A stretch of 64,000 nt of DNA from Pseudomonas yamanorum (GCF_013386765.1 NZ_JACARE010000031.1:1-64000); one strand, 5' to 3'. Positions 45,278-55,117 are shown, counted from the first letter of the stretch. Numbers and translations: made by a program. Notes: a model not told the origin generated them from the letters alone.

Positions 45278-45389
45278 GGAAAAACCTCGTGTGAACCGGC
45301 GGCGATTCTACCAGTCCCATCGATTGAGAGGGTATATGCGGCGCTTTGCCGCGCAGCTTTCATGTAAGGCTGCACCCGGCACTTTGACA

Positions 45390-45405
45390 GTGTATATTCA
45401 TCCAG
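45390..45405. promoter_or_regulatory. LexA (SOS) box candidate before uvrA
   Basis: GTGTATATTCATCCAG matches the E. coli uvrA SOS box core CTGTATATTCATTCAG, as I recall it, at 14 of 16 positions. It lies 51 bases upstream of the uvrA TTG start, within the divergent gap, so LexA could act on uvrA and perhaps on the MFS-ssb side. Confidence -1.
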
Positions 45406-45455
45406 TCTTTAGCCGTATACTCCTGCATTATTTACGCCCGCCGTGCGAGGCCATC

Positions 45456-48290
45456 TTGGACAAGATCCTGATTCGTGGGGCTCGAACCCACAACCTGAAG
45501 AACATCGACCTGACCCTGCCACGGGACAAACTGATCGTCATCACCGGCTTGTCCGGGTCCGGCAAGTCGTCCCTGGCGTTTGACACGCTGTACGCCGAAG
45601 GCCAGCGCCGCTATGTGGAATCCCTGTCGGCCTATGCCCGGCAGTTCCTGTCGATGATGGAAAAACCCGACGTCGACACCATTGAAGGCCTGTCGCCAGC
45701 GATTTCCATCGAACAGAAATCGACGTCCCATAACCCACGCTCCACCGTGGGTACCATCACAGAGATCTATGATTACCTGCGCCTGCTGTATGCCCGCGTA
45801 GGTATTCCCCGCTGCCCGGACCACGATATTCCCCTGGAAGCACAGACCGTCAGCCAGATGGTCGACCTGGTGCTAGCCCAGCCGGAAGGCGCCAAGCTGA
45901 TGCTGCTGGCGCCGGTGATTCGCGAGCGTAAAGGCGAGCACCTTTCCGTCTTCGAAGAGCTGAGAGCGCAAGGTTTCGTGCGGGCCCGGATCAACGGCAA
46001 GCTCTATGAGCTGGACGAAGCGCCGAAGCTGGATAAACAGAAGAAGCACTCGATTGATGTGGTGGTCGACCGTTTCAAGGTGCGTGCCGACTTGCAGCAG
46101 CGGCTGGCGGAGTCTTTCGAGACCGCACTGAAGCTAGCAGACGGTATCGCCCTGGTGGCGCCCATGGACGACGAGCCCGGGGAAGAAATCATCTTCTCCG
46201 CGCGCTTCGCCTGCCCGATCTGCGGCCACGCCATCAGCGAGCTGGAACCGAAGCTGTTTTCCTTCAACAACCCGGCTGGCGCCTGCCCGACCTGTGATGG
46301 TTTGGGGGTTAAGCAATTCTTTGATATCAAACGACTGGTCAATGGCGACCTCACGCTGGCGGAAGGCGCGATACGCGGCTGGGACAGGCGTAACGTCTAT
46401 TACTTCCAGATGCTGGGCTCGCTGGCGTCCCACTACAAGTTCAGCCTCGAAGTGCCCTTCAACGAGCTGACCGCCGAACATCAGAAATTCATCCTGCACG
46501 GCAGCGGTTCGCAAAACGTCGACTTCAAGTATTTGAACGACCGTGGCGACATCGTCAAACGCTCGCACCCGTTCGAAGGCATCGTGCCGAATCTGGAGCG
46601 TCGCTACCGCGAGACCGAGTCGGCCAGCGTGCGCGAGGAACTGGCCAAGTTCCTCAGCACCCAGCCCTGCCCGGATTGCCGTGGCACCCGCCTGCGCCGT
46701 GAAGCGCGGCACGTGTGGGTTGGCGAGAAGACACTGCCGGCGGTGACCAACCTGCCGATTGGCGATGCCTGTGAATACTTCGGCACACTGAAGCTGACCG
46801 GTCGCCGTGGGGAAATTGCCGACAAGATCCTCAAGGAAATTCGTGAGCGGCTGCAGTTCCTGGTTAACGTGGGACTGGACTATCTGTCGCTGGACCGCAG
46901 TGCCGACACACTTTCCGGTGGCGAGGCCCAGCGGATTCGCCTGGCCAGCCAGATTGGCGCCGGCCTGGTGGGCGTGCTGTACATCCTCGATGAGCCGTCG
47001 ATTGGCTTGCATCAACGGGACAACGATCGCCTGCTGGGTACGCTGAAACACCTGCGGGACATCGGCAACACGGTGATCGTGGTCGAGCACGATGAAGATG
47101 CCATTCGTCTTGCGGACTACGTGGTAGATATCGGCCCGGGTGCCGGTGTGCACGGTGGGCATATTGTCGCCGAGGGCACGCCTGCCGAAGTGATGGCGCA
47201 TCCTGACTCGCTGACCGGCAAATACCTGTCGGGCCGTGTGAAGATTGCTGTGCCAGCCAAGCGTACGCCGCGCAACAAGAAGATGGCGCTGCACCTCAAG
47301 GGCGCGCGTGGCAACAACCTGCGCAACGTCGACCTGGAGATCCCGTTGGGTCTGCTGACCTGTGTGACCGGTGTATCCGGTTCGGGCAAATCGACGCTGA
47401 TCAACAACACGCTGTTTCCATTGAGCGCCACCGCGCTGAACGGTGCGACCACCCTGGAAGCCGCCGCTCACGACAGCATCAAAGGCCTTGAGCATCTGGA
47501 CAAGGTCGTCGATATCGACCAGAGCCCGATTGGTCGCACGCCACGTTCCAACCCGGCGACCTACACCGGGCTGTTCACACCAATTCGCGAGCTGTTTGCC
47601 GGCGTGCCGGAGTCGCGCTCTCGTGGCTACGGGCCGGGCCGGTTCTCGTTCAACGTCAAGGGCGGGCGCTGCGAGGCGTGCCAGGGCGATGGCTTGATCA
47701 AGGTGGAGATGCACTTCCTGCCGGACATCTACGTGCCGTGCGACGTGTGCAAGAGCAAGCGCTACAACCGCGAAACCCTGGAGATCAAGTACAAGGGCAA
47801 AAGCATCCACGAAACCCTCGAGATGACGATCGAGGAAGCGCGGGTGTTCTTTGATGCGGTCCCGGCGCTGGCGCGCAAGCTGCAGACGCTGATGGATGTT
47901 GGCCTGTCGTACATCAAGCTGGGCCAGTCGGCGACCACGTTATCGGGTGGTGAGGCGCAGCGGGTCAAGCTGTCTCGCGAGCTGTCCAAGCGCGATACCG
48001 GCAAGACCCTGTATATCCTCGATGAGCCGACCACGGGCCTGCACTTTGCGGATATTCAGCAACTGCTGGACGTACTGCATCGCCTGCGTGACCACGGCAA
48101 CACGGTGGTGGTGATCGAGCACAACCTGGACGTGATCAAGACCGCCGACTGGCTGGTGGACCTGGGGCCGGAAGGCGGCTCAAAAGGTGGGCAGATCATT
48201 GCGGTCGGCACACCGGAGCAAGTGTCTGAGATGAAGCAGTCTCACACCGGCTTCTACCTCAAGCCTCTGCTGGCACGCGACAAGGACTGA
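45456..48290 (+). CDS. uvrA: UvrABC excinuclease subunit A
   Basis: A 944-residue DNA damage sensor in nucleotide excision repair. The start is the TTG at 45456 (giving M-DKILIRGARTHNL), with GAGG seven bases before; the longer frame upstream is not family-like. It has two ABC ATPase halves, with Walker A GLSGSGKSS at about 31 and GVSGSGKST near 640. LSGGEAQR occurs twice. Zinc cysteines CPICG...CPTCDG and the second zinc module CEACQGDG...CDVCKSKRYN are present. Confidence -1.
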   Translation: MDKILIRGARTHNLKNIDLTLPRDKLIVITGLSGSGKSSLAFDTLYAEGQRRYVESLSAYARQFLSMMEKPDVDTIEGLSPAISIEQKSTSHNPRSTVGTITEIYDYLRLLYARVGIPRCPDHDIPLEAQTVSQMVDLVLAQPEGAKLMLLAPVIRERKGEHLSVFEELRAQGFVRARINGKLYELDEAPKLDKQKKHSIDVVVDRFKVRADLQQRLAESFETALKLADGIALVAPMDDEPGEEIIFSARFACPICGHAISELEPKLFSFNNPAGACPTCDGLGVKQFFDIKRLVNGDLTLAEGAIRGWDRRNVYYFQMLGSLASHYKFSLEVPFNELTAEHQKFILHGSGSQNVDFKYLNDRGDIVKRSHPFEGIVPNLERRYRETESASVREELAKFLSTQPCPDCRGTRLRREARHVWVGEKTLPAVTNLPIGDACEYFGTLKLTGRRGEIADKILKEIRERLQFLVNVGLDYLSLDRSADTLSGGEAQRIRLASQIGAGLVGVLYILDEPSIGLHQRDNDRLLGTLKHLRDIGNTVIVVEHDEDAIRLADYVVDIGPGAGVHGGHIVAEGTPAEVMAHPDSLTGKYLSGRVKIAVPAKRTPRNKKMALHLKGARGNNLRNVDLEIPLGLLTCVTGVSGSGKSTLINNTLFPLSATALNGATTLEAAAHDSIKGLEHLDKVVDIDQSPIGRTPRSNPATYTGLFTPIRELFAGVPESRSRGYGPGRFSFNVKGGRCEACQGDGLIKVEMHFLPDIYVPCDVCKSKRYNRETLEIKYKGKSIHETLEMTIEEARVFFDAVPALARKLQTLMDVGLSYIKLGQSATTLSGGEAQRVKLSRELSKRDTGKTLYILDEPTTGLHFADIQQLLDVLHRLRDHGNTVVVIEHNLDVIKTADWLVDLGPEGGSKGGQIIAVGTPEQVSEMKQSHTGFYLKPLLARDKD

Positions 48291-48305
48291 TTGTTCAGGC
48301 CCACG

Positions 48306-48345
48306 AAAAAGCCCCTGTCACCGTGTAAGTGACAGGGGCTTTTTT
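48306..48345. terminator. Bidirectional terminator between uvrA and ftnA
   Basis: AAAAAGCCCCTGTCAC and GTGACAGGGGCTTTTTT pair fully around a seven-base loop, with T-runs on both strands. It serves uvrA on plus and ftnA on minus. Confidence -1.
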
Positions 48346-48358
48346 GTAGCCAGAAGAA

Positions 48359-48823
48359 TCAGAACTGCGATTGCAGGTAATTCTCCAGGCCAATCAACTT
48401 GATCAGACCCAGCTGCTTCTCCAGCCAGTAGGTGTGATCTTCTTCGGTGTCATTCAACTGCACCCGCAGGATTTCCCGCGTGACGTAGTCGTTGTGCTGC
48501 TCGCAGAGCTCGATGCCCTTGCAGAGCGCAGCACGGACCTTGTATTCCAGGCGCAAGTCGCTGGCGAGCATCTCAGGGACCGTGGTGCCGGTGTCCAGGT
48601 CGTCGGGACGCATACGTGGCGTGCCTTCGAGCATCAGGATTCGGCGCATCAGTGCGTCGGCGTGCTGTGCCTCTTCTTCCATTTCGTGGTTGATGCGCTC
48701 GTAGAGCTCGGTAAAGCCCCAGTCTTCGTACATCCGCGAGTGAATGAAATATTGGTCACGAGCAGCCAGTTCGCCCGTCAGCAACGTGTTGAGGTAATCG
48801 ATTACGTCGGGGTGACCTTGCAT
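48359..48823 (-). CDS. ftnA: Bacterial ferritin FtnA (bacterioferritin-like, haem ligand absent)
   Basis: A 154-residue iron-storage protein that oxidises Fe(II) and stores Fe(III). Counting from MQGHPDV at 48823, the di-iron ligands are Glu18, Glu51, His54, Glu93, Glu127 and His130. Position 52, the haem Met of bacterioferritin, is Ala. This matches FtnA (PA4235, formerly bfrA) of P. aeruginosa, which sits in the same uvrA-ftnA-katA order. An upstream in-frame extension is not used. The pairing with catalase fits iron and peroxide control. Confidence -1.
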   Translation of the reverse strand: MQGHPDVIDYLNTLLTGELAARDQYFIHSRMYEDWGFTELYERINHEMEEEAQHADALMRRILMLEGTPRMRPDDLDTGTTVPEMLASDLRLEYKVRAALCKGIELCEQHNDYVTREILRVQLNDTEEDHTYWLEKQLGLIKLIGLENYLQSQF

Positions 48824-48935
48824 CGCCCTACATCTCCCTGCTTGAAAGTCTGTAGTTTGAACCATGATGACCCGGAGGTCACGGGACCAACGGCAGAAAA
48901 GTGAAGATTTCCGGTGAAAAGTAGCTGAAATAACG

Positions 48936-48963
48936 CAAAAACCGCCCAAATGAGGGCGGTTCT
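48936..48963 (-). terminator. Terminator after katA
   Basis: On the minus strand ACCGCCC, a six-base loop and GGGCGGT are followed by a run of five T, just after the katA stop. Confidence -1.
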
Positions 48964-48978
48964 GCTTATCGTTTAGAG

Positions 48979-50427
48979 TTAGTTAAGCGATACACCCAGT
49001 GCAGATGCGATCCCTTCTCCATAAGCAGGATCTGCCTGGAAGAAGTACTGCAACTGGCGCTGGACCACGTCGCTGGAAACACCCGCCATCGCGCCGGCGA
49101 TGTTGTTGATCAGCAGGGTCTTCTGCTCATCATTCATCAGGCGGAACAACGCGCCCGCGTGGCTGAAGTAGTCGGTGTCTTCACGGTGATCGTAACGATC
49201 TGCCGCGCCGCTCAGGGCCAAGGCTGGTTCAGCGTATTGCGGAGCCTGCTTCGGAGCATCGGCGTAGCTGTTTGGCTCGTAGTTTGGAGCCGCACCACCA
49301 TTTGCACCGAATGCCATCGAACCGTCACGCTGGTAGCTGTTGACCGGGCTGCGTGGCGCGTTCACCGGCAGCTGCTGGTGGTTGGTGCCGACACGGTAGC
49401 GATGGGCATCTGCGTAAGCGAACACGCGACCTTGCAGCATACGGTCTGGCGACAAGCCAACACCTGGGACCATGTTGCTTGGACCGAAAGCGGCTTGCTC
49501 GACTTCGGCAAAGTAGTTCAGCGGGTTACGGTTCAGCTCAAGCTCGCCGACTTCGATCAGCGGGAATTCTTTCTGCGACCAGGTCTTGGTCACGTCGAAG
49601 GGGTTCTCGTAGTGAGCATTGGCCTGAGCTTGCGTCATGATCTGGATGCACACGCGCCATTTCGGGAAGTCACCGCGCTCGATAGCGCCGAACAGGTCGC
49701 GCTGGGCATAGTCAGGATCGGTACCCGCCAGGCGCGCAGCGTCAGCAGGCGCCAGGTTCTTGATACCTTGCTGGGTCTTGTAGTGCCACTTCACCCAGTG
49801 CCGCTCGCCTTTGGCGTTGATCAGGCTGTAGGTGTGGCTGCCGAAGCCGTGCATGTGACGGTAGCCGTCCGGGATGCCACGGTCCGAAAACAGGATGGTG
49901 ACCTGGTGCAGCGCCTCGGGTGAGTGCGACCAGAAGTCCCACATCATCTGTGCACTTTTCAGGTTGCTTTGCGGCAAGCGTTTTTGGGTGTGGATGAAGT
50001 CCGGGAATTTCAGCGGATCTCGGATGAAGAACACAGGGGTGTTGTTGCCAACGATGTCCCAGTTGCCTTCTTCGGTATAGAACTTCAAGGCGAAACCACG
50101 TGGGTCACGCTCGGTATCAGCCGAGCCGCGCTCACCGCCTACTGTAGAGAAGCGCAGGAAGGTTGGGGTTTGCTTGCCTACGGACTCGAACAGCTTGGCA
50201 CTGGTGTACTGAGTAATGTCTTGGGTGACGGTGAACGTACCGTAAGCGCCCGAGCCCTTCGCGTGTACACGACGCTCAGGAATGTTCTCACGGTTGAAAT
50301 GGGCAAGCTTCTCGATCAGGTGAAAATCGTCGAGCAGCAATGGGCCGCGCGGGCCGGCGGAGCGGGAGTTCTGGTTATCGGCAACGGGGGCACCGCTGGC
50401 GGTAGTAAGGGTTTTATTTTGACTCAT
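48979..50427 (-). CDS. katA: Catalase (monofunctional haem, small-subunit clade)
   Basis: Breaks hydrogen peroxide to water and oxygen. The protein is 482 residues from the ATG at 50427 (MSQNKTL), with AGGA nine bases upstream; a TTG at 50433 is less likely. The distal His is at about 55 in ERRVHAKGSGAYG. The stretch ERDPRGFALKFYTEEGNWDIVG follows, and the proximal haem motif is RVFAYADAHRYR with Tyr. No clear signal peptide is seen. In P. aeruginosa KatA (PA4236) is the main catalase. No clear OxyR site was found. Confidence -1.
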   Translation of the reverse strand: MSQNKTLTTASGAPVADNQNSRSAGPRGPLLLDDFHLIEKLAHFNRENIPERRVHAKGSGAYGTFTVTQDITQYTSAKLFESVGKQTPTFLRFSTVGGERGSADTERDPRGFALKFYTEEGNWDIVGNNTPVFFIRDPLKFPDFIHTQKRLPQSNLKSAQMMWDFWSHSPEALHQVTILFSDRGIPDGYRHMHGFGSHTYSLINAKGERHWVKWHYKTQQGIKNLAPADAARLAGTDPDYAQRDLFGAIERGDFPKWRVCIQIMTQAQANAHYENPFDVTKTWSQKEFPLIEVGELELNRNPLNYFAEVEQAAFGPSNMVPGVGLSPDRMLQGRVFAYADAHRYRVGTNHQQLPVNAPRSPVNSYQRDGSMAFGANGGAAPNYEPNSYADAPKQAPQYAEPALALSGAADRYDHREDTDYFSHAGALFRLMNDEQKTLLINNIAGAMAGVSSDVVQRQLQYFFQADPAYGEGIASALGVSLN

Positions 50428-50601
50428 GCTCAATCTTCCTCAGGTCAGACTCGAAACTGCCGGCTAATCGGCTTGAAGGGAGTATTAACCAGGAAGGTGA
50501 CACCTTCAAATTCATTAAATCATGAGCTTCGATAGAATTTAACTAACTAACCGAGCCGATAGCTGAAGTTGCTTGAGGTACTTCCATTTTCCCGCGCGCA
50601 C

Positions 50602-50630
50602 AAAAAACCGGGCACTAGGCCCGGTTCTTC
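50602..50630 (-). terminator. Terminator after rplQ (end of alpha operon)
   Basis: AACCGGGC and GCCCGGTT pair around a short loop. On the minus strand the stem is followed by a run of six T, ending the ribosomal protein superoperon. Confidence -1.
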
Positions 50631-50646
50631 GTTACAGACTGACGTC

Positions 50647-51033
50647 TTACTCAGCGGATACAGCTTCACCGCCAACTGGACGATCGATCAGCTCAACGTA
50701 CGCCATAGGCGCGTTGTCACCAGCGCGGAAACCGCACTTGAGGATGCGCAGGTAGCCACCCTCACGGGTAGCGTAACGCTTGCCCAGGTCGTTGAAGAGC
50801 TTACCAACGATAGCTTTCGAACGAGTACGGTCGAAAGCCAGACGGCGGTTAGCCAGGCTGTCTGTCTTGGCCAAAGTGATCAGCGGCTCAGCAACGCGAC
50901 GCAGTTCTTTAGCTTTCGGCAGTGTAGTTTTGATCAGCTCGTGCTCGAACAGCGACACCGCCATGTTCTGGAACATAGCCTTACGGTGCGAGCTGGTACG
51001 GCTCAGGTGACGACCACTTTTACGATGACGCAT
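50647..51033 (-). CDS. rplQ: 50S ribosomal protein L17
   Basis: 128 residues; MRHRKSGRHLSRTSSHRKAMFQNMA is the diagnostic start. It binds 23S rRNA near the exit tunnel. Last gene of the alpha operon, 41 bases after rpoA. Confidence -1.
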   Translation of the reverse strand: MRHRKSGRHLSRTSSHRKAMFQNMAVSLFEHELIKTTLPKAKELRRVAEPLITLAKTDSLANRRLAFDRTRSKAIVGKLFNDLGKRYATREGGYLRILKCGFRAGDNAPMAYVELIDRPVGGEAVSAE

Positions 51034-51074
51034 GGTTCATTCCTTACCAAACTCACGTTCGGTGATTACGACGA

Positions 51075-52076
51075 TCAGGCAGTCGCCTTGTCGTCCTTCT
51101 TAAGACTTGCAGGCGGCCAGTTGTCGAGGCGCATGCCGAGGGACAGACCGCGGGAGGCCAGAACGTCCTTGATTTCGGTCAAGGATTTCTTGCCCAGGTT
51201 CGGAGTCTTCAACAGTTCTACTTCGGTGCGCTGAATCAGATCGCCGATGTAGTAAATGTTTTCCGCCTTAAGGCAGTTAGCCGAACGTACAGTCAGTTCC
51301 AGATCGTCAACCGGGCGAAGCAGGATCGGATCGATCTCGTCTTCCTGCTCGATTACCACTGGTTCGCTGTCACCCTTGAGGTCGACGAACGCAGCCAACT
51401 GCTGTTGCAGAATGGTTGCAGCGCGGCGGATAGCCTCTTCAGGATCCAGAGTACCGTTGGTTTCCAGATCAATAACCAGCTTGTCCAGGTTAGTACGCTG
51501 TTCGACACGGGCGTTTTCCACCACGTATGCGATACGGCGAACCGGGCTGAACGAAGAGTCAAGCTGCAAGCGACCAATGCTGCGGCTTTCGTCTTCATCG
51601 CTCTGACGCGAGTCGGCCGGTTCATAACCACGACCACGAGCTACGGTGAGCTTCATGTTCAGGGCGCCGTTAGACGCCAGGTTAGCGATTACGTGATCGG
51701 GATTAACGATCTCGACATCATGATCCAGCTGAATATCGGCAGCGGTAACCACCCCCGAACCCTTCTTCGACAAGGTCAGCGTAACTTCGTCACGGCCGTG
51801 CAGCTTGATAGCCAGACCTTTAAGGTTCAACAGGATTTCAATTACGTCTTCCTGTACACCTTCGATGGCGCTGTACTCGTGGAGCACACCGTCAATCTCG
51901 GCCTCGACTACTGCACAGCCGGGCATTGAGGACAACAGGATGCGGCGCAGCGCGTTGCCCAGGGTGTGGCCAAAACCACGCTCGAGAGGCTCGAGAGTGA
52001 TCTTGGCGCGGGTTGGACTGACAACCTGCACATCAATGTGACGGGGTGTCAGGAACTCATTTACCGAAATCTGCAT
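51075..52076 (-). CDS. rpoA: RNA polymerase alpha subunit
   Basis: 333 residues. The N-terminal dimerisation domain (about 1-235) carries GFGHTLGNALRRILLSSMPG. After a linker, the C-terminal domain (RPVDDLELTVRSANCLKAENI...LGKKSLTEIKDVL) binds UP-element DNA and activators. Standard length for the genus. Confidence -1.
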   Translation of the reverse strand: MQISVNEFLTPRHIDVQVVSPTRAKITLEPLERGFGHTLGNALRRILLSSMPGCAVVEAEIDGVLHEYSAIEGVQEDVIEILLNLKGLAIKLHGRDEVTLTLSKKGSGVVTAADIQLDHDVEIVNPDHVIANLASNGALNMKLTVARGRGYEPADSRQSDEDESRSIGRLQLDSSFSPVRRIAYVVENARVEQRTNLDKLVIDLETNGTLDPEEAIRRAATILQQQLAAFVDLKGDSEPVVIEQEDEIDPILLRPVDDLELTVRSANCLKAENIYYIGDLIQRTEVELLKTPNLGKKSLTEIKDVLASRGLSLGMRLDNWPPASLKKDDKATA

Positions 52077-52098
52077 GGATGCACCTATTTTCTAGCCC

Positions 52099-52719
52099 TT
52101 ACTTGGAGTAGAGCTCGACAATCAGGCTTTCGTTGATGTCGGCGGACAGATCACTGCGAGCAGGAACGTTCTTGAAAACGCCCGACTTCTTCTCAGTGTC
52201 TACTTCTACCCATTCTACGCGGCCACGTTGGGCACACAGATCGAGAGCTTGGACAATGCGAAGTTGATTTTTTGCTTTCTCGCGAATCGCGACCACGTCA
52301 CCAGCACGAACCTGGTAAGACGGCACGTTAACGGTTTGGCCGTTTACGCTGACGGATTTGTGCGATACCAGCTGACGGGATTCGGCACGAGTCGAACCAA
52401 AGCCCATACGGTATACAACGTTGTCCAGACGGCATTCGAGCAGTTGCAGCAGGTTTTCACCGGTTGCACCTTTCTTGCCAGCAGCTTCTTTGTAGTAGCC
52501 GCTGAACTGACGCTCGAGAACGCCGTAGATACGACGGACCTTCTGCTTTTCACGCAGTTGGGTGCCGTAATCGGACTGGCGACCGCGGCGTTGGCCGTGG
52601 ATACCAGGTGCTGCTTCAATGTTGCACTTCGATTCGATCGCGCGCACGCCGCTCTTCAGAAAGAGATCGGTGCCTTCACGACGAGCGAGTTTGCATTTTG
52701 GACCAATGTAACGAGCCAT
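52099..52719 (-). CDS. rpsD: 30S ribosomal protein S4
   Basis: 206 residues; MARYIGPKCKLARREGTDLF and an S4 RNA-binding domain (ECRLDNVVYRMGFGSTRAESRQLV). Primary 16S binder. In E. coli S4 also represses alpha operon translation. Confidence -1.
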   Translation of the reverse strand: MARYIGPKCKLARREGTDLFLKSGVRAIESKCNIEAAPGIHGQRRGRQSDYGTQLREKQKVRRIYGVLERQFSGYYKEAAGKKGATGENLLQLLECRLDNVVYRMGFGSTRAESRQLVSHKSVSVNGQTVNVPSYQVRAGDVVAIREKAKNQLRIVQALDLCAQRGRVEWVEVDTEKKSGVFKNVPARSDLSADINESLIVELYSK

Positions 52720-52737
52720 TCTTTACAATCTCCTGGA

Positions 52738-53127
52738 TTACACGCGGCGCTTCTTCGGCGGACGGCACCCGTTGTGCGGGATTGGCGTCACGTCGGTGAT
52801 GCTGGCGATCTTATAGCCACAGCCGTTCAATGCACGGACAGCAGACTCACGACCTGGACCTGGACCTTTGACGTTAACGTCGAGGTTTTTCAGGCCATAT
52901 TCCAGCGCAGCTTGACCAGCACGTTCAGCAGCTACTTGAGCAGCAAACGGGGTGGACTTGCGGGAACCGCGGAAACCCGAACCACCGGAGGTAGCCCAAG
53001 AAAGCGCGTTACCTTGACGGTCGGTGATGGTCACGATTGTGTTGTTAAAAGATGCATGGATGTGGGCGATGCCATCAACCACTGTCTTTTTAACTTTTTT
53101 ACGAGGACGAGCAGCAGGTTTTGCCAT
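52738..53127 (-). CDS. rpsK: 30S ribosomal protein S11
   Basis: 129 residues; basic N-terminus KPAARPRKKVKKTV, then GIAHIHASFNNTIVTITDRQGN and a basic end PHNGCRPPKKRRV. It sits on the 30S platform near the mRNA exit. Confidence -1.
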   Translation of the reverse strand: MAKPAARPRKKVKKTVVDGIAHIHASFNNTIVTITDRQGNALSWATSGGSGFRGSRKSTPFAAQVAAERAGQAALEYGLKNLDVNVKGPGPGRESAVRALNGCGYKIASITDVTPIPHNGCRPPKKRRV

Positions 53128-53157
53128 GATTAATTTCCTGTCGATTCGCGTGGGCGA

Positions 53158-53514
53158 TTACTTGCGGATCGGCTTACGCGGACCTTTACGGGTACGCGCG
53201 TTAGTCTTGGTACGCTGACCGCGTACTGGAAGACCACGACGATGACGCAGACCACGGTAGCAACCGAGGTCCATCAAACGCTTGATTTTCATGTTGATTT
53301 CGCGACGCAGGTCACCTTCAGTGGTGAACTTCGCCACTTCGCCACGCAACAGCTCAATCTGCTCGTCGCTCAGATCTTTGATCTTTGCGGCTGGGTTTAC
53401 CCCAGTATCTGCGCAAATTTTCTGCGCAGTAGTGCGACCAACACCATAGATGTAGGTCAGCGAGATAACAGTGTGCTTGTTATCTGGAATGTTAACGCCT
53501 GCAATACGGGCCAT
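53158..53514 (-). CDS. rpsM: 30S ribosomal protein S13
   Basis: 118 residues; [25 protein letters not shown] at the start and the basic [24 protein letters not shown] tail near tRNA. First gene of the alpha operon here, with a good promoter candidate 60 bases upstream. Confidence -1.
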
Positions 53515-53573
53515 TCAGTGGGACTCCAATTGACAGCTACCTACGCCCCGGAAGCCAAGAAATAGGGCGCGAG

Positions 53574-53602
53574 ATAATATCGCTGTAATAACAAATAATC
53601 AA
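53574..53602 (-). promoter_or_regulatory. Sigma-70 promoter candidate for the alpha operon
   Basis: On the minus strand TTGATT, 17 bases, TATTAT. It starts right where the stem-loop at 53603-53626 ends, and lies 60 bases before rpsM. Confidence -1.
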
Positions 53603-53626
53603 CCCGGCAGCGCACTAGCTGCCGGG
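53603..53626 (-). terminator. Stem-loop between rpmJ and rpsM
   Basis: Perfect 9-base repeat CCCGGCAGC and GCTGCCGGG with a six-base loop, followed on the minus strand by an AT-rich stretch with few consecutive T. Possible partial terminator between the spc and alpha operons. Confidence -1.
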
Positions 53627-53643
53627 CTTCAAGCGGATCACAC

Positions 53644-53760
53644 TCAGCCTTGGCGCTGTTTGTGACGCGGTTCCGCGCTGCAAATTACTCGAACAACACC
53701 TTCGCGGCGAATAATCTTGCAGTTACGGCACAGCTTTTTCACCGATGCACGAACTTTCAT
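53644..53760 (-). CDS. rpmJ: 50S ribosomal protein L36 (zinc-binding form)
   Basis: 38 residues, starting [15 protein letters not shown]. The zinc ligands Cys11, Cys14, Cys27 and His33 are present, so it is the C+ form; genomes often also carry a Zur-controlled C- copy. It lies 28 bases after secY. Confidence -1.
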
Positions 53761-53788
53761 CACCAACTCCTCGAACCTTATGGGGTAC

Positions 53789-55117
53789 TCAGCGCAACAT
53801 GCCGCTGCCGTAGCCCTTCAGGTTGGCTTTCTTCATCAGGGATTCGTACTGGTGCGAAACGAGGTGCGATTGTACTTGGGACATGAAGTCCATCACAACC
53901 ACGACGACGATCAGCAACGAGGTCCCGCCAAGGTAGAACGGAACGTTTGCTGCAACCACCAGGAACTGGGGCAACAAGCACACGGCCGTCATATATAGAG
54001 CACCGAACATGGTCAAGCGAGTCAGAACGCCATCAATGTAGCGCGCAGACTGCTCACCTGGACGAATGCCCGGAATAAAGGCACCGGACTTCTTCAGGTT
54101 TTCCGCTACGTCTTTCGGATTGAACATCAACGCCGTATAGAAGAAGCAGAAGAAAATAATCCCTGCACTAAACAGCAGAATATTCAACGGCTGACCAGGA
54201 GCGATCGACTGCGAGATGTCCTGCAACCAGCCCATACCTTCAGACTGACCGAACCAGGCACCCAACGAAGCCGGAAACAGCAAAATGCTGCTCGCGAAAA
54301 TGGCAGGAATAACCCCGGCCATGTTCACTTTCAGCGGCAAGTGGCTGGTCTGCGCGGCAAAGACCTTACGGCCCTGCTGACGCTTGGCGTAGTGAACAGC
54401 AATACGACGCTGGCCACGCTCAATGAACACCACAAAACCGATAATCGCTACTGCCAACAAACCGATGGCAACCAGGGCGAAGATATTGATATCACCCTGA
54501 CGTGCAGACTCGAAAGACTGCCCAATCGCTCTCGGAAGACCGGCAACGATACCTGCGAAAATCAACATCGAGATACCGTTACCAACACCACGCTCAGTAA
54601 TCTGCTCACCCAGCCACATCATGAACATCGCACCAGCCACAAAAGTGGATACCGCGACGAAATGGAAGCCAAAGTCACCAGTGAACGCAACACCCTGCCC
54701 AGCCAGGCCAACGGACATGCCGATAGCTTGGACCAGGGCAAGGATGACAGTGCCGTAGCGGGTGTACTGGCTTATCTTGCGACGGCCAGCTTCACCTTCC
54801 TTCTTCAACTGCTCCAGCTGCGGGCTGACGGCGGTCATCAGCTGCATGATGATCGATGCCGAGATGTACGGCATGATCCCCAGTGCAAAGATGCTCATCC
54901 GTTCCAGCGCGCCGCCGGAAAACATGTTGAACAAGCTAAGAATGGTCCCCTCATTCTGTCGAAACAGGTCTGCGAGTCGGTCCGGGTTGATACCTGGAAC
55001 CGGGATGTGTGCGCCTATTCGGTAGACGATAATCGCCAGGAACAGAAAACGCAGACGAGCCCAAAGTTCAGACATACCGCCTTTGCCGAGCGCTGAGAGA
55101 GCACCTTGCTTAGCCAT
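53789..55117 (-). CDS. secY: Preprotein translocase subunit SecY
   Basis: 442 residues, ten predicted helices, channel of the Sec system with SecE and SecG. The N-terminal [34 protein letters not shown] region (as [18 protein letters not shown]) and the long cytoplasmic loops are standard. The ATG adjoins the rplO stop. Confidence -1.

Noticed and set aside
50428..50580. OxyR site before katA
   Set aside because: Two GATAG units are present but spaced 27 apart, not at the eleven-base steps of the OxyR pattern.
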